64,000 bases of DNA from Siphonodentalium dalli (lineage: Eukaryota > Mollusca > Scaphopoda > Gadilida > Siphonodentaliidae): contig CP136066.1 in the NCBI GenBank assembly GCA_032622095.1, forward strand, positions 184,236,716 to 184,300,715, in the 5' to 3' direction. The position numbers were made by a program, and so were the translations under genes. Below are positions 38,501 through 53,500 of the stretch, one piece after another (position 1 is the first letter of the stretch; each line of letters starts with the position of its first letter). The notes under the pieces were generated by a model. That model ran no database searches, was not told the origin of the DNA, and was given only the letters and a program-made list of their open reading frames with translations.

Positions 38501-41500
38501 GCTATCAGAGTTCGAGGATCCATGTTCCGTGTGAATATGTGCGGGGGCCTAACACTGACTGCTACACAGCGGAGTGATATAGTGAATGATTACATCCTAA
38601 ACGAATCTTGCGAAGATGGTGCCTTCCAATTCGACGTCAATGGGAATATTTATACGGTAAATTTAGAAATAGAACTGAAACAAAAAAACGTATTTGGAAT
38701 TTGTAGGCCTGTGCTTTTTTAAATTATGTCTACACAGGTCTACACTGAAAATATCGTTGACTAAAATTTTACCTAACAATTACTCAACCGTAGTGTAACT
38801 ATACCATCAAGCAACGTTGACTATATATAAAGTGTTGAGTAGACTATTTCTAAACGAGTTGAGTAAACATAGATACTCAACACTCAAAGTGAAATCGCTC
38901 AACAACCGATTGATTTTGCTCAACAGTTAACTGAAAAATGTAGCTTTCTTCGGTCATGAAAAGGAATTGGCTAGGAATATGCAGAATCAGCTACATAATC
39001 AGAATTGGAAATTCATGAAATTTATGAAATTCCCGATATATAGTATCCGATAATGGTCTATTGAAGATATTAAATTATTATGTGATATAATTTGATTCAT
39101 ACGGTTCATATGTCTGGATTGCTTGTGGTGTCCATGAAATTAGAACATCGGCTTCAAATGTTTACTTTTAATGTGGCGATGAACTTATGAAGTTCTGACA
39201 TACCTATCGGCCATCTCCTACCATCTCAATGTTGCATTTATAGATCCAAAAATAATGTTGAAACGTATATTAAACATCTCACAATGACTACCCTTTACTT
39301 ATAGATGCACAATAATTATTATACACGTTTTGAGGTTGCAGAGGGCCACATTGTCTTTTGATTGGACGAAACGCGATAACGTATCGGAGAGGAGTTTTGA
39401 CCAGTGCCCGACAAACGAACTATCACCCGAGTTATATAGTCTTCAGACTATTACCCGCCTGCTGACGTCACGGTTGATACGCGGTGAGAATTGTGTCATA
39501 TATACAAGCCTGGGTTTAGTGTGTCTGTAATTTGCAGAATAAGGTCCACAGAGGGTGAATTTAGTGATGATATCCCGCATAGTGGACTAGCATCACAAAA
39601 TTCACCCTCTGTGGACCTCATTATGCTTAGTCATCAACTGCTATGGGAGACCTATAGGATCAGATTGAATTTCCCCAGTTGAAGTTTGTGATGTTCACCC
39701 ATTGGGCAACTCGATTATGGATTTTATCTTCACATAATGGAAACATTTAATAAAAATAATGTTAATTTGAGACTGTAGGTATGTCATAGAAGATGAGGCC
39801 TAAGCAGAATGAGGTCCACAGAGGGTGAATTTAGTAATGCTAGCCCGCTATGCTAGCCAATTCTGCTCATTTCTTGATGAAATAGGACTAGAATCCCAAT
39901 GGTGATTATTGGTAAAATTTTATACCGAGTTCTGTAAAATCATTTTTTTGAGAGATCGGAAGGGAATGGGGCCCCATGAATGACATATTTGTTAATTTAT
40001 TATTTCATTGTTCCAATGATCACAATTCTCAACCAGTTGCAAAAAAGCATAAATTGATCTAGAAGATATCAGTGGAAAAAAAACCGTCAAATGTTCCACT
40101 TCTGGCTGCTATTTTGTCGGCCATCTTAGACGGAGAGTTCCAATTTTGTCACAAAAAGGTGGTATTATATTTTAGCTTCACAAAACTATATACATTTATA
40201 TACATTTGACAATATTTTCTCACTATAATTTACACCAAACTGACTTAGTGCCCCATCTTAAAAACGGCGGTAATGTTGGAGGCCATCTTGTCTGGTGTCA
40301 ACGCAGCCACTTTGTTTTAGTCTTATCATTGCTTAAAGGGGTACTGTACGCCATTTTCATTAAATTTCAGGTGACAACAACGATCTAATATCGATAATAT
40401 ATAGAAACATAGGTAATTTGAGTCGAAGATGTATTCTGTAAACGCTCAGGTTAATAGGCTATCTTAAAATTTAATAATTTAAAAGTTAATAATTTGATAT
40501 AAATTGAATTTATGACTGGAGCCATAAAATGGCGTCAATTAAATTACGAATTACCGTAATCAAAAAACAGTAATTGAGGGATACTGGATTGTTAAACCGA
40601 TCGCACACACGATCGCTTAAAATATTATGATGATACGGGGAGAACACTAAAGCCACTCACTGACTAGCGACGATACAATAACTTAAATGATTACATGGGA
40701 CTAGTATGCATATAATATAACTTTTATTTGATTCATTTGGTTGAAAACTTTACAAAAATTACTCGACAACGACAATTTGTATTTTTGCATTCCGGTAAAT
40801 TTGTCATCCGTAACATGACTTCGTACTCAACAGACTTTAAAATAATGGAAAAATTGTTACCTTATTCTCCGACTCGGAGACTATAGAAACCAACAACAAC
40901 ATTTGGTGTACAGTACCCCTTTAAACGTTGAGGGATATAATACAGAAGACACTGAGTGGGGTGAAATTAAATTCAGCCCCGGACTAAACGGAGATGACAC
41001 ACAGGACATTAATGACAGAGAAAATGACTTTTAAAGAATTGAACTGTATATTGGACATTTCAAAGTGACTTATAATCTTTATGCCCCAAACTAATACCAG
41101 TATTTTTTATGCATTGCATATGCATTCTTTCTACTGATCAAAATAGACCGATAACTACATTACGCGAAGAATATACTGGCTTTTTTGTTTATATCAGAGA
41201 GGTTTACTGAAATGATAGAAATATATTAAACGCCTTCAAATTTATGTGCAGACGTGAGATAAATGATGATAATTTCATTGACAGCGGTTAGCACCAGAGA
41301 AAATAATACCTGTTTTCGGCCCATTTTGATCTGACAAAAGTACCGTATGATATTCATATGTTGAGTTATTGAATTATCTCACACAGGGGCAGATTCCAGT
41401 TTTCATGATTTCGTAATTAAAAATAACATTTTGGATTTCTACACATTGTACACCATCATAATGGTCCATGTCAGTATTTAATCATTTATAGTGTTTATAC

Positions 41501-44500
41501 AATAATTATTGTGATGGTTTCTTTAGGGTGGAAATTCTATTTTACCAAAATTTATATATATCTTTAATATCCAATGACACCTTATATTATTACACGCAAT
41601 TAATCTCATGCTATTACTGGGTAACCCTAAATAATTTCTATAAAATTACTAACAATAAAGATGTATATTAAGTTCTGATGGATTCCACAATTCTCTTTTT
41701 CCAACACAAATGTGTTTTTTACCCCAAAATGAACCGTAAAACATTTATTCTACACAAAACATGTGAAAATGACCATATCTAATTTATTAATAGGGTGAAC
41801 TGTTATTCCTAAAGCTAGATTCCAGTTTTCACTGATTGTATTGATGAAAAAGTGGTTATACCCCCAAAATCCGAGCTCGCAATGCTTTTGGTTTCTGACT
41901 TGACCCGTTGTCTTTATTCCCCACACACACAGCCGAACATTTTGATATATAACATATCTTGTAGGCTAGATTTAAAGAAGATAAACGCTAAAAACTGTTT
42001 TTTCGACACTCACATTTCTGTTTTCACTGGTTTTATTTGAGAAAATCAGAGAAAATGACGATATTCCATTAAAATCATACTTATCACCCGAAAACCCCAT
42101 AACCACAACATTTGACACATTTTGTGGATTAATCACATCTGAAACGAAATTATAACTTGATAAAACTAGGTATTGCTATAAAATGAATCCATTAACGACG
42201 CATATGATGTTTCGGGGGAATTTTACCCCAATTTTACCCCGATGTATTTTACCCCAAAATGAACCTTAGAATATTGAGATAACCAGTGAAACTCTTACAG
42301 TATGTACGAAGATAAAAGATAAAAGATAAATTTATTGACAGATACGCCCACTCGAGGCCGATGTCAAACGAATTAATGTTCAATGTTTGGTGATTCACAC
42401 CGTTTATGTAGAAAGAGTTGGACCATGTTGCAGATGATATTACATGTTTTGGGTTCATCATTTCCCAAGATGATTAAGAATTTCTGTTGGTCAGCTATAT
42501 TATTAAAGGTCTGAATATTGTCGCTTATTTCCGCAAATAAACGTTTTCTTAGATTTATATAAATGGGGCATCTCATAATGAAGTGTTCTTCGGTTTCTAC
42601 CTCCATTCCACACTTTTTGCAAATTCTCTCATCAGTGGCTACTTTAGGTCGTTTGTGTCTGCCTTTCTCAATTTCCAAAGTATGGTTGCTGATCCGAAGC
42701 TTTGTGAAAGATAATCTGACGCAGAAATTTTTAACAAGGTTCAAATATGGTTCTATCTGGTATTTGATTTTCGCCATTCTATAGGTTCGCAACTTGTTTT
42801 TACCTGATGGTTTTTCATCGTTGAATATATCTGGTCTAAAACAGCATACATGATCAATTTTTAAGTTATCACAAATTTTTCTAATTGATTTCAAGGCTTT
42901 ATCACCACTATCAAAAAGTTCATTATATTTGGGGACTTCCGAGTCAAACGACCATTTATCTGGTATAATACGATCTTCTGATATGTTAGCAGATTTGTAT
43001 ATAAGAGATTCTTGGTCTTCGGTCGATGTCTTTATTGCAAATTTAACTGCACGAGATATGGCATCATACACAATAGGATATCTACCAAGTTCTGCTCGCA
43101 CCGCGTGATTCGATGCCATACGATTTACACCAAGCGCATATTTACAAAAGCGTATGTGAGTTGTTTCACACGGCACGGTTTCAAGATTGTTCAGATTCAT
43201 GTCGGAGGCCCATACTTCACAACCATAAAGTGCAATTGGTTTGATGAGCTTATCGAAAAGCGTGTTCCAAACGCTGGTTGAATATATATCATTTTGTCTT
43301 AAAGATTTAATCAGTGCATACATTGCCTTCATGCTTTTATTATGGACATCAAGTTGCGCCTTTTTAAATGATCCATTGGCACAAAATGTAATGCCCAGGT
43401 AAGTATATTCTTTGACAATACCGACCGAGGAATCACCTATTTTGAATGAGATATCGTTTCGACTTTTTCCTTTCTGAAATACTATGCACTTTGTCTTCTC
43501 CGTATTGTTAACCAGTTCCGATTTACATATTTGTGTATTTTTTGTAAACAGTTTGCAAACCATGTTGTGACTCCGATACCAAAACAAGATCATCGGCAAA
43601 GAGAAGGTGATTAATAAAGGTATCACCAACCTCTATAGGGGCACACGACTTGTCAAAACCATTTGATACATCGTCTACAAAAATATTGAAAAGTGTGGGG
43701 GATAGAATAAATCCCTGTCTTACCCCAATATTTGATAGCATTTTTGGCACAACACCGTCTCGAGTCTGTGTCATATAATAGCTAGAATTGTACATTGACT
43801 TTAGTATATGGAGTGTTTTGTCTGTTATTCCTATATTACTAACTTTCTGGAATAAAATATCCCTGTCCACGGAATCAAACGCCTTTCGAAAGTCTATAAA
43901 TGCTGCATAAAGTTGTTTTGATTGCTTTCGGTATCTGGTTATCATTTTTTTCAAAATGAAGGCGCTATCAATAGTACTTTTGTTTTTACGGAAGCCAAAT
44001 TGGTTTTCACTGATCAAATTGTTTTCTTCTAAGAATGCCGTAATCCGTTTGTTAATTATTTTATTGAACAATTTCCCAAGCGAGCTACTAAGAGCAATAG
44101 CTCTATAATTATTGGGGTCGGTACGGTTCCCTTTCTTGTGGATCGGGTTGAGAACAGATTCGCTCCAAGAGACGGGATAATGGGATGATTGGTACACAGC
44201 ATTGGAGAGTTGTGTAACATCATCAATTAAGATTGGAATAATCGTTTTGAGTAGTTCATTACGGATCCCGTCTTTACCAGGAGATTTTCTATTCTTAATT
44301 TCTCGTAGTGCATTGATAATTTCCTTGTGCGTTATTTCTTCGTTATTAAGTTTGTGCTTAATTATCGGACCATCTTTATTGGGTACTGGTCTATCATCGG
44401 TGGTAGCACCAGCCCTGCCGAATAAGTCATTAACAAATGTGACTGCGCAATCTGAGTTGAGACTATCAATGAGGACTGTTTGGTTTCTCTCAAATTATGT

Positions 44501-47500
44501 ATAATCTTCCAGTATTCGCTCGGATCAGATGCTTCTAGTGTGTTTAGTTTTTCTTCGAGCGTTTGGTGAAAAAGTTTACGTTTGTATTTTAGTTCCCTTT
44601 TATATGCCTTCTTAGCGACAAAGAACTTATTAATCAAGGATTTGTCAAATGGATTAGTTTTCATGTCACATACTATTGCTCTCATATTACCTTTGAGGGT
44701 TTTACATGTCTCATCATACCATTTTCGTTTCTTTTTCAACTTTTTCTTATTACAACTAACTCGCTTTAAAGCCATTTCGTTAATTGTTGTCATAAGGGCT
44801 GTGAATTTGTCGACTGCCCTTTCCGTTCCCTTTTCATTATTTTCGAACGTTTCTAATCTGAACATCATTAATTTGTTTTGAATATCACTGTTATTAAAAG
44901 TTGCAATAGCCTTATTTGGGCTTTCATTGGTCCATTTCAGCGCATAATTATTTTTGTTATACTTATAAATGTGTTCCTTTTCGTGCACATTTACTGTCGA
45001 ATAATATAGGTGCAGAGCCAACTGACTATGATCTGAATATTCATTCGGTGATTTAATGCAAAAATAAGCAACGTCTGAATAATATCGTTCAGAAATTAGA
45101 ACATAGTCAACAACGCTACATCCATTGTACTGATAGCTCGTGAAATTACCAAGAAGATCCCCCGTTGTTCTTCCATTTACAATACGCAAAGATGAAGATT
45201 TGCATAGCGAGATAAGATGTCGACCAAACGAATTAATCTGTGCATCCAAATTTTCTCTAGGGAGTACATCATCTATTTTATAATCTTTTGGCAAAGGGAC
45301 ATATTTATCACTGTCATCTGCAACAAAGTCCATCATTTTTCCTGTTCGCGCATTGAAGTCACCACTAAAAATTACCATGTCGCTTTGCTGATATCTACTC
45401 AACAATAGTTCAAGAGACGTAAACAGTTCAAGAAACTCAACAGTTCATGTAAATTCACAATACAAAATAAGTTGAAATGTTATTCCTGGAGCTAAATTCC
45501 AGTTGTCACTGAATTTATTTACGAAAAAGTGGGTTTTCCCCATAATCTCAGTTCGGACATAATTTTGTTACTGGCCAACTGAGTTTTCACACTCCCCATA
45601 TCAGTGCGAATATTTTGATATATAATACGTCTTGGTGGTCGGCGACATGATTCAACTCGAAAAAAATCAGGCCCTTTCCTGGTTTCTGCTTCTCCACTAT
45701 TCGTGATAAGCTTGTGTGGTAGATGTTACATTCCAAGTTCATCTGATTCGGACACGAAAATAAAATTGGTATCACGGACCACCCCTCCGCAGATCCACAT
45801 TACCTAACCGACACTGTCGAAATTTGGCGCTCATCATCGAGTCAAGCACTATTTATTCCGGACATTTAAAGGAGATGCGTCCAAAAGCCGATTGTCCAAA
45901 AATACTATTTTTAAAGGCCCACAACTCTGGTATTTCTAATCAGATTTCAAAATCTTTCTTGGTATATGATCAGCTATATACCCAGGGAATCCATCCATCT
46001 AAATATACGAGTTTCGTTACGGAAAAAAAATTCTGAAAATTTAGAACCCCACTCCAATGTAAAAATATTATACCGACCCTGTCAAGTTTTTGTTTTTGGC
46101 ACTGAACTGACAACGAGCAACACGACTGTGAAATCCAAATTCAGTTATCTGGAATGATAGGAGAGGACAGCTGAGTACAATGAAATCGATGTGTGCATAT
46201 CTATGGGTGGTAACTCCGCAAGGAAACGTGGCCAGTAGGGCATATCAAGATGTGCATATGGTCCAAATTTGGATGCATTTCCCCTCATAATTTCCGAGAT
46301 AGTAAAATGACATCTTTTTAGATAAAGGGAGATAACTCCGCGGTGTAAACGGACAAAATCCGTTTGTATGACAGTTAGAACCCATTAACCCCAACATACG
46401 CACACACTTTCAATGTACTTCTCCTTATACTTTCAGATATTAAGGCATTGAAAATGGTTAAGTATTATAATAATAATAGAGACAAATAATCGTAAAATGA
46501 CAATAACTCCATAAAGAAACATTGGGCGGAAATCCGGATACCTTTATTTTCAGTAGACTTAGATGCCTGCATTCGATAGATATTTCGCGTTTCACATTAT
46601 CATCATAATCCTCCTCATCACCCCCCCCCCCCTCTTCATCCTCATTGTCATCGTCATCATCATCCTCCTCATCCTCCTCATTATCATCATCCTCCTCATC
46701 CTCCTCATCATCCTCCTCATTATCATCTTCATCCCTATCATCAACTTCATCCCTATCATCAACTTCATCCCTATCATCCTCCTCATCCACATCCTCATCC
46801 TCATTCTCATTCTCATCATCCTCATCCATCCTCATCTTCATCCCTATAATCCTGACCATCTTCATCCCTATCATCCTCCTCATCCTCCTAATCCACATTC
46901 TCCTCATCATCATCCTGACATAGTCATCGTGACATCTTCATCGTTTTCGCGGTTGCATGTCATTGATATCAGTATCGTCATAATCATTACCATCGTCGTC
47001 GTCATATCTCCGTCATAGTTCGACAGTTCGCGAAAAAATTCTGGCCTCGCGCAAAATGTGTCTTAATCAGGGGTGCTATAGTTCGAAGACTATATAGACC
47101 GGTATAGTTTGCAAAATTATGGCCTCGCGCCAAATTGTGACATCAGCAGGGATGAGATACTTAGAAGACTTTAGACCAGTAAATAGGTTACTTGCCGGGA
47201 AATGGTCAAAACTACTGGCACGCGATGGCGCTTCGTCCAATCAAAATAAACACAAACTGCTTAATAACAACCAACAATAATACAATGTGAGCTGGTTTTA
47301 GTCGAATTAGTCTATTTCTATTTGTCAAACCCCGTGTCACGTCCTGCATGAAGGCAACATTAACTTGGAAATGATTAATCAATTACTTTAAACATCGTCC
47401 ATCCGCACCTGACACGGGGTAGGTATTGTGTTATGTACCCCCATTGGCTCACATTGGCTGGGATAATAAAGCATATATGTTGAAGGAAACTTTTACTTGC

Positions 47501-50500
47501 CAGAAATGTACCATAATGTTGTTTGCAGGACAATCGTATGATGTTGACCTGTGGCTTACACGTAATGATAATTTATTTTGGCGCGGAATCTAATATGTAT
47601 TTCTATTCCAATTGTTATGTCTTTATGAACCACAATTTAGGACAAATCATCCGTGAAATGACCCACATATTGTAATATACATTTATATTATTACTAATAA
47701 ATAAATTATGTTCTTCCCAAGCGGGTTATAACTATATATATTATAGAGCTGACTACCAATGTTTATATATTGCCATCGTTTTATTCAAAGGTCACTACAT
47801 CAACAGGTGTCGTCGTAAAATTCTATATGGGGAGCGGACAGTGGATTTCATGGATCTATGTTTATCCTGCAATTGGGGACGAAAACAACGTGGATGGTCT
47901 TTGTGGACGCTTCGACGGCGTACGAGAAACGTTCCTCATAGATGGAACGGCTGCTCGAGAATACGGCAAGCAGTGGAGGTAGGCTTACAGTGCACTGTCA
48001 TGGATGTGGATACGTGGGTTGGGGTGCTTTCCAACGGCTGGAAGGTTTTAGATACTACTAGTAGTTGGAAAGCTCCAACCCAGGTAAATTGGGTGAAAAA
48101 TGGAATTTATGCGACTTGGACATTTTGGTCTGGCTCAAGGGTGTGCACATGGAAATTCCAAGGTGGGAAATTGTGGTGTTGGTTAAGGGGTGCGTTTGAA
48201 AATTCCAAGGTGGACACACACTGTCGTATATTATGATTGTCTTTTCGGACAATGGTCCGTTTCATATGTTCAGAGTTATGGATTTATCATTGTATAAAAT
48301 AAGTATCAAAATGGAAGCCTCTATCATCATTGCGGTGTCCGATTAATTGATCCTAACCACGTCCACAGAGCAGTTTTCTCTAACTGGAGTGAGATAATGA
48401 ATGCCATTGCAAATAATGTCCCAATTTAAGTTATACGGTGCACTGGAGTCAAGTGACCTCATTTCGACGTGGAACAGTGATGGGGTAATTGGAATTTGCA
48501 ATTGTAATTGAGTATAATTAGTTTTTCTCAAGTAATTTGGATTTGAGGATTAAATGCAGCTTCCACGTAGTCGAAGACATTTAATAAGCGTACTGTTTTA
48601 TGGGCATTTGAAGGATCACATTAGAAGCTGAGAGGTGCAACAATCTTATGATATGGATATGAGATAGAGGTGATATGTATGGGACATGGCAGTTAACTAC
48701 AACAGAAAAGAAGCTGCAGACCTTATATGACAAATTTGAAGCACACGTCAAACCCAGGTCCAATTCTGTATTTTCAGAGTTATGGATTTATCAGTGTATA
48801 AAATTAGTATCAAAATGGAAGCCTCTATCATCATTGCGGTGTCCGATTAATTTATCCTAATCACGTCCACAGAGAAGTTTTCTCTAACTGGAGTGAGATA
48901 ATGAATGCCATTGCATATAATTTCCCAATCTAAGTTATACAGTGCATGGGAGTCAAATGACCTAATTTCGACGTGGAACAGGGATGGGGTAATTGGAATT
49001 TGCAATTGTAATTGAGTATAATTAGTTTTTCTCAAGTAGTTGAGAGTAATTTGTAATTGGGCATTTCTAATTATAACTGCTTTGATAAATAGACATGCAA
49101 TTCAAATACTTTTTTTTACTTACATTCCAAATTTATTATGATCCTCATTTTAAGAGGACATAATAAGCTTTTTTACATTTATTGGTGAGGTTTCATCTCG
49201 CAAATCATCAGAGGCCTGCTTGAGCGGAAACACGTGTGAACACACGGGGCGCGTTTTATTTCCGACGATCAGATGAACGGCCCAAGTATTATCGATACTA
49301 GATCGTTGTTATTACTGGGAATTTGTTGAAAATAACGTACAGTACCTCTTTAACGTAAGAATTTTAACAATTGAGTCTATAACCGGTATAGGGTCGATTT
49401 TCGACAGAAAAGGATATTCTATAATAATTGATTTATTTGTGATTAAAATCTCGTTATCTAAAATATAATTCCTTCGCACAGTAAAGATTTGCCTCCAGAG
49501 ATGACATTTCTGACATTTATTTCCACTTAACTTCCAAAGATGTAAATTTTAACTCATGTGTAGTATTCACAACGGTCAGGTCTATCGCATTAAAAATACT
49601 ACCCACCAAAACATCCAGATGCGTATTTTTTAGGTTATTACTTGCGCCAGTCCATGCTGGACGCAAGTAATGTTTTCGGTTCGGATGTCTGTTTATCCTT
49701 CCTTCCTTCCGTGAATATGTTACGTCATACCGGAAGTACATACTGTAAAAAATGAACACGCGCTAATATGAAATGGTTGCATCAATTGTAATTTAAATCC
49801 ACATATATACTTAATTTGCATTGTTATCTGGTTTTATTTTGGTAATAAATCATTCATAAATGAACAACATTGAAAAATTTCAAAAACTTCAAAAATTTCT
49901 AAAATTTCTAAAAACTTTAAAAAATTCAAAAACTTCAAAAATTTCAAAAACTTCAAAAATTTTAAAAATTTCAAAAACTTCACAAATTAAAAAAACTTAG
50001 TAATTTTTATAGGCGCCAAATTACCATCCAAGACGTATACCCTTATAAACTGCGGGTCAGTCCTAGTAACGCGCATGTCAACGCGTTTGAAGTTTTTGAA
50101 GTTTTCAATGCGAATGTCACTTTAACATTATCCCACAGTGAGTGCCTAGTGTTACTTTAACATTCATCCATAGTGAGTGCCTTGTGTCACTTTAACAATC
50201 ATCCCCCGTGAGAGCCCATTGTCCCTTTAATATTCAAATACTGAGTGCTGCCCATCGTTCATCGAGGTCATCACGTGATATACATGTAGATAATACATCG
50301 TTCACATGGAGAGACTTCGTTCAGCGAGCGCAGTGTGTCACTTTAACATTCAAGACTGAAGCTATCCCCATCAAGGTCCTCAAGTAATATACATGTAGAT
50401 AATACACCATGCATCGGAGTGGCCTAAATCTGATAGTTGGTTAACATGTAAAAAACACTACCAATATGTCTCACCTGTAATTAGATCGGATAGAGTTATC

Positions 50501-53500
50501 ATTCCTAATATGCAGCCAACTGGGGTCCATATCATCATAACAGGGATATTTTGTCCATACACACAACTATTTCAGCGATGGATGAACAGAGATTTGATAT
50601 CTAGATTTTTGGTATCGATCTCTCAAACGAGGGGGCAGCACCCGTGGTTCAAACTGTTGTTGGCAAGACACCACACAACATGCCAAATGTGTGATGGGCG
50701 CAAGTATAGGCAGCTCCAGTGAGTGCATTCTAGTTTTCTTATTTTGGCCACTTTCGGAACCCACCAACCAAGTGTTCTACAATTTTATTTTTTTGTATAC
50801 GTTTTTACTGCATGTTTCTGGTATCCATCCCTTTTATTTTTATTCAAAAACATGTTGCTTATTATTTTTAGTTTCATGTACCCACACCCACCCACTCTTT
50901 CGACGGATTTTCGCTAATACTTTCCTACAAACACCTTTTAAAAGTAACTAGACGGTCAATATCTGTATGTGTAGTGCCAACCTGCAAATCAGAATATGAC
51001 TAAACTAGCTTATAACTCATGTTATGGTGAGTGGTGACATTTTCAAATGAACACGTCAACTTTCAAAAATATCACAAACCACTGGGTTCACTAAGGGAGA
51101 ATATGTTCAGGTATGTTGTGCACTTGGTCATGTTCAAATGTCAGAATGCGCGGTTAGTGACTGGACAGACTGGTGGACATCTCTTATGTGACTTGGTCTC
51201 TATGGCATCACATGTGGGGATAAGTATATGCACATTACATGTACTACATTGAATCCATGATATGTTCATTACAACGATGTCACGATGCCTAACATCACTG
51301 ATGCAGCATACATGAGCTTACTCGCAGAACTAAGCTGCTAAGAGTCAGATACGTCGTATACAAATGAAAATAACCGTTCAATGAGTCGAATAATCGTCGT
51401 TGTCATGGTTGAACCCGGGACTTTCCCAAATAATTGAAATTGTTACTGCATTTCTGTGTCGAGTTAAATCGAATATTGCATCAATTGAGGTACGAATTTG
51501 ACAAATCCTACATTTATGCTTATCAAAGCTTACGTTGGATGTTAATTTTCGCACTGTTAATGTCCCCTTGTAGCCCAAGAAATGACTTTTATCGATTGGT
51601 TCGTGGTTTAATCTGATGGTCCTGATTTGATCGAACCGATTGTGACTCATTTTATGTATAGATCTCATCCCGGTATGTATTCCGTGAGTCAATCTGGTGG
51701 ACCTGCAAAGTCTATACAATGAAAACAAGAAGAAGCCCACCTTTGTCGTCCCAATTCAGTAAAAAGCTCCTATATCTAAGTTTGTCATAACATATCACGT
51801 ATATACTAAGGTCGCAGAATCGTTAAACTGCCGTAGCACCGTGGTGGTTGTCAAGCCGCAGAATCGTGAAATTGGTCGCAAAATCGTCAAAACGATTGTG
51901 TCGTGTGATAGTATGTGTAGTTTCTGAAAAATTCTACTCAGTATAGCTTGGTGACAAACGTCCATGCTGCCTGAGTAGTTGTCTGTGAGAGTAAACTAAT
52001 AAAATTGAATGATGTTACCTGTAGCTAGGAGTCCCAGCAGTCTCTTTCGCTTTGGTCTGATAAGCGTCGTAGCCAGGCTTTCGCTAGTAGTTTGCCGGGG
52101 TGGATGCTGTCGGTGTATAGCGAATAATTGTAGTAACGCCGAGTCAGCTTTTTGCCTTTGTTGGTGGATCTGAAACATATATCGTTGGAAAATTTGGATG
52201 AGTATGTCCTGTTTCCATAAATATGATGTTTGATTTATATAAAAAGTATCAAAATTGCAGCCTCCATCCTACACAACACCCACAAAGGGGAACCTCTAAG
52301 CCACGCCCCTTCCTGAATATCTTATTACAATGTACAAAATTTTCTCTTGCAGAGTGGACAATGACACCAGTTACTTTGCACCAACAGTCTCATTGGAAAC
52401 GTGGCAAGAGGATGGAAGGTGGTGCAGATGCGCGACGGAAGCCACGTCCGGTCCAAATGTCATTTTCCCGAACGAGGTGCATTGTAATCGTTCGAGTTCC
52501 GATGTAACTTGTTCTGTACAGAAATCATTGGGGACAGATTTTGCTACTGGTGCGTGTGCACATTCCCGGAGAAGACGCGAGGCAACAAACTACGGAGATG
52601 ACGTCATCACGTTTGACCCCCTAGTTTTTGACGATGACACATATGAGGTAACTAGAGCTGAATTAGTCATCCTCGTCGGTATTTGGTCGAGTTCGACCTA
52701 TAGTTTGGCGAGGTCAGTTCGCGGGCGGGTGTCTATAATCGGCGATAACTTTAACAAAATTAATATCTACTGATTTGTTTCTATTTGGTAGATGTCAACA
52801 ATATGTTGTTCGATGTTAAACACCGACCCGACCGCTCTCTATGGGCGGAGTTACGGCCCTTAATGAGTTAATCAGTTAATTGTCGTGACTTTTTAACTGG
52901 AACAAATATTAACTGATTTGTTAAATGTTCTGTATCATCAATGTCGTTATCGAGTTCACATCCGGTCGGCCATGTTCACCTACTTTGGCCCTTAATTAGT
53001 TCATGTCCGTGAATTTTGATCACGATAGCGCCATAACTTGAACAATTATCAACTTAATTTGTTGATATTCGGTATACATGAGACTGGCTCAATACTTTCT
53101 TGATCGAATTCGACAACTGGCCAGGTCTGCGTATTTTGTGCAGAGTTATGGTCCTTAATTAGTTCATATTGTTAAATTTTATCGACCCAGTGACCAGCTT
53201 TGAAAAATTTGTTGTTGTTGTTTTTTTAATCACCTAATACGCACACGCTTGACTACCAAAATATAACTAATTGGGGTTCATGATTAGATGGCTATTGGGA
53301 TATAATCGCGACCGCAGGAGGCACACGTGGTTTCGATTGAGTATCATATTTAATCTGAAAGGTAATAACTCTATAAAGAATGTACCTTTACTAAATAACG
53401 GCGATTTGTATGAGAAATTGCAACACCACAATATATCAACTCTGGTGAAATATAAGTCAAATTCTTCTATTGGTTGGGTGGGCTTGGGGAGGTTTGAGTT

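Noticed and set aside
46458-47018. Open frames encoding poly-Ser, poly-Ile/Leu and Asp/Glu-rich proteins
   Set aside because: Direct products of the TCA/TCC repeat in different frames.
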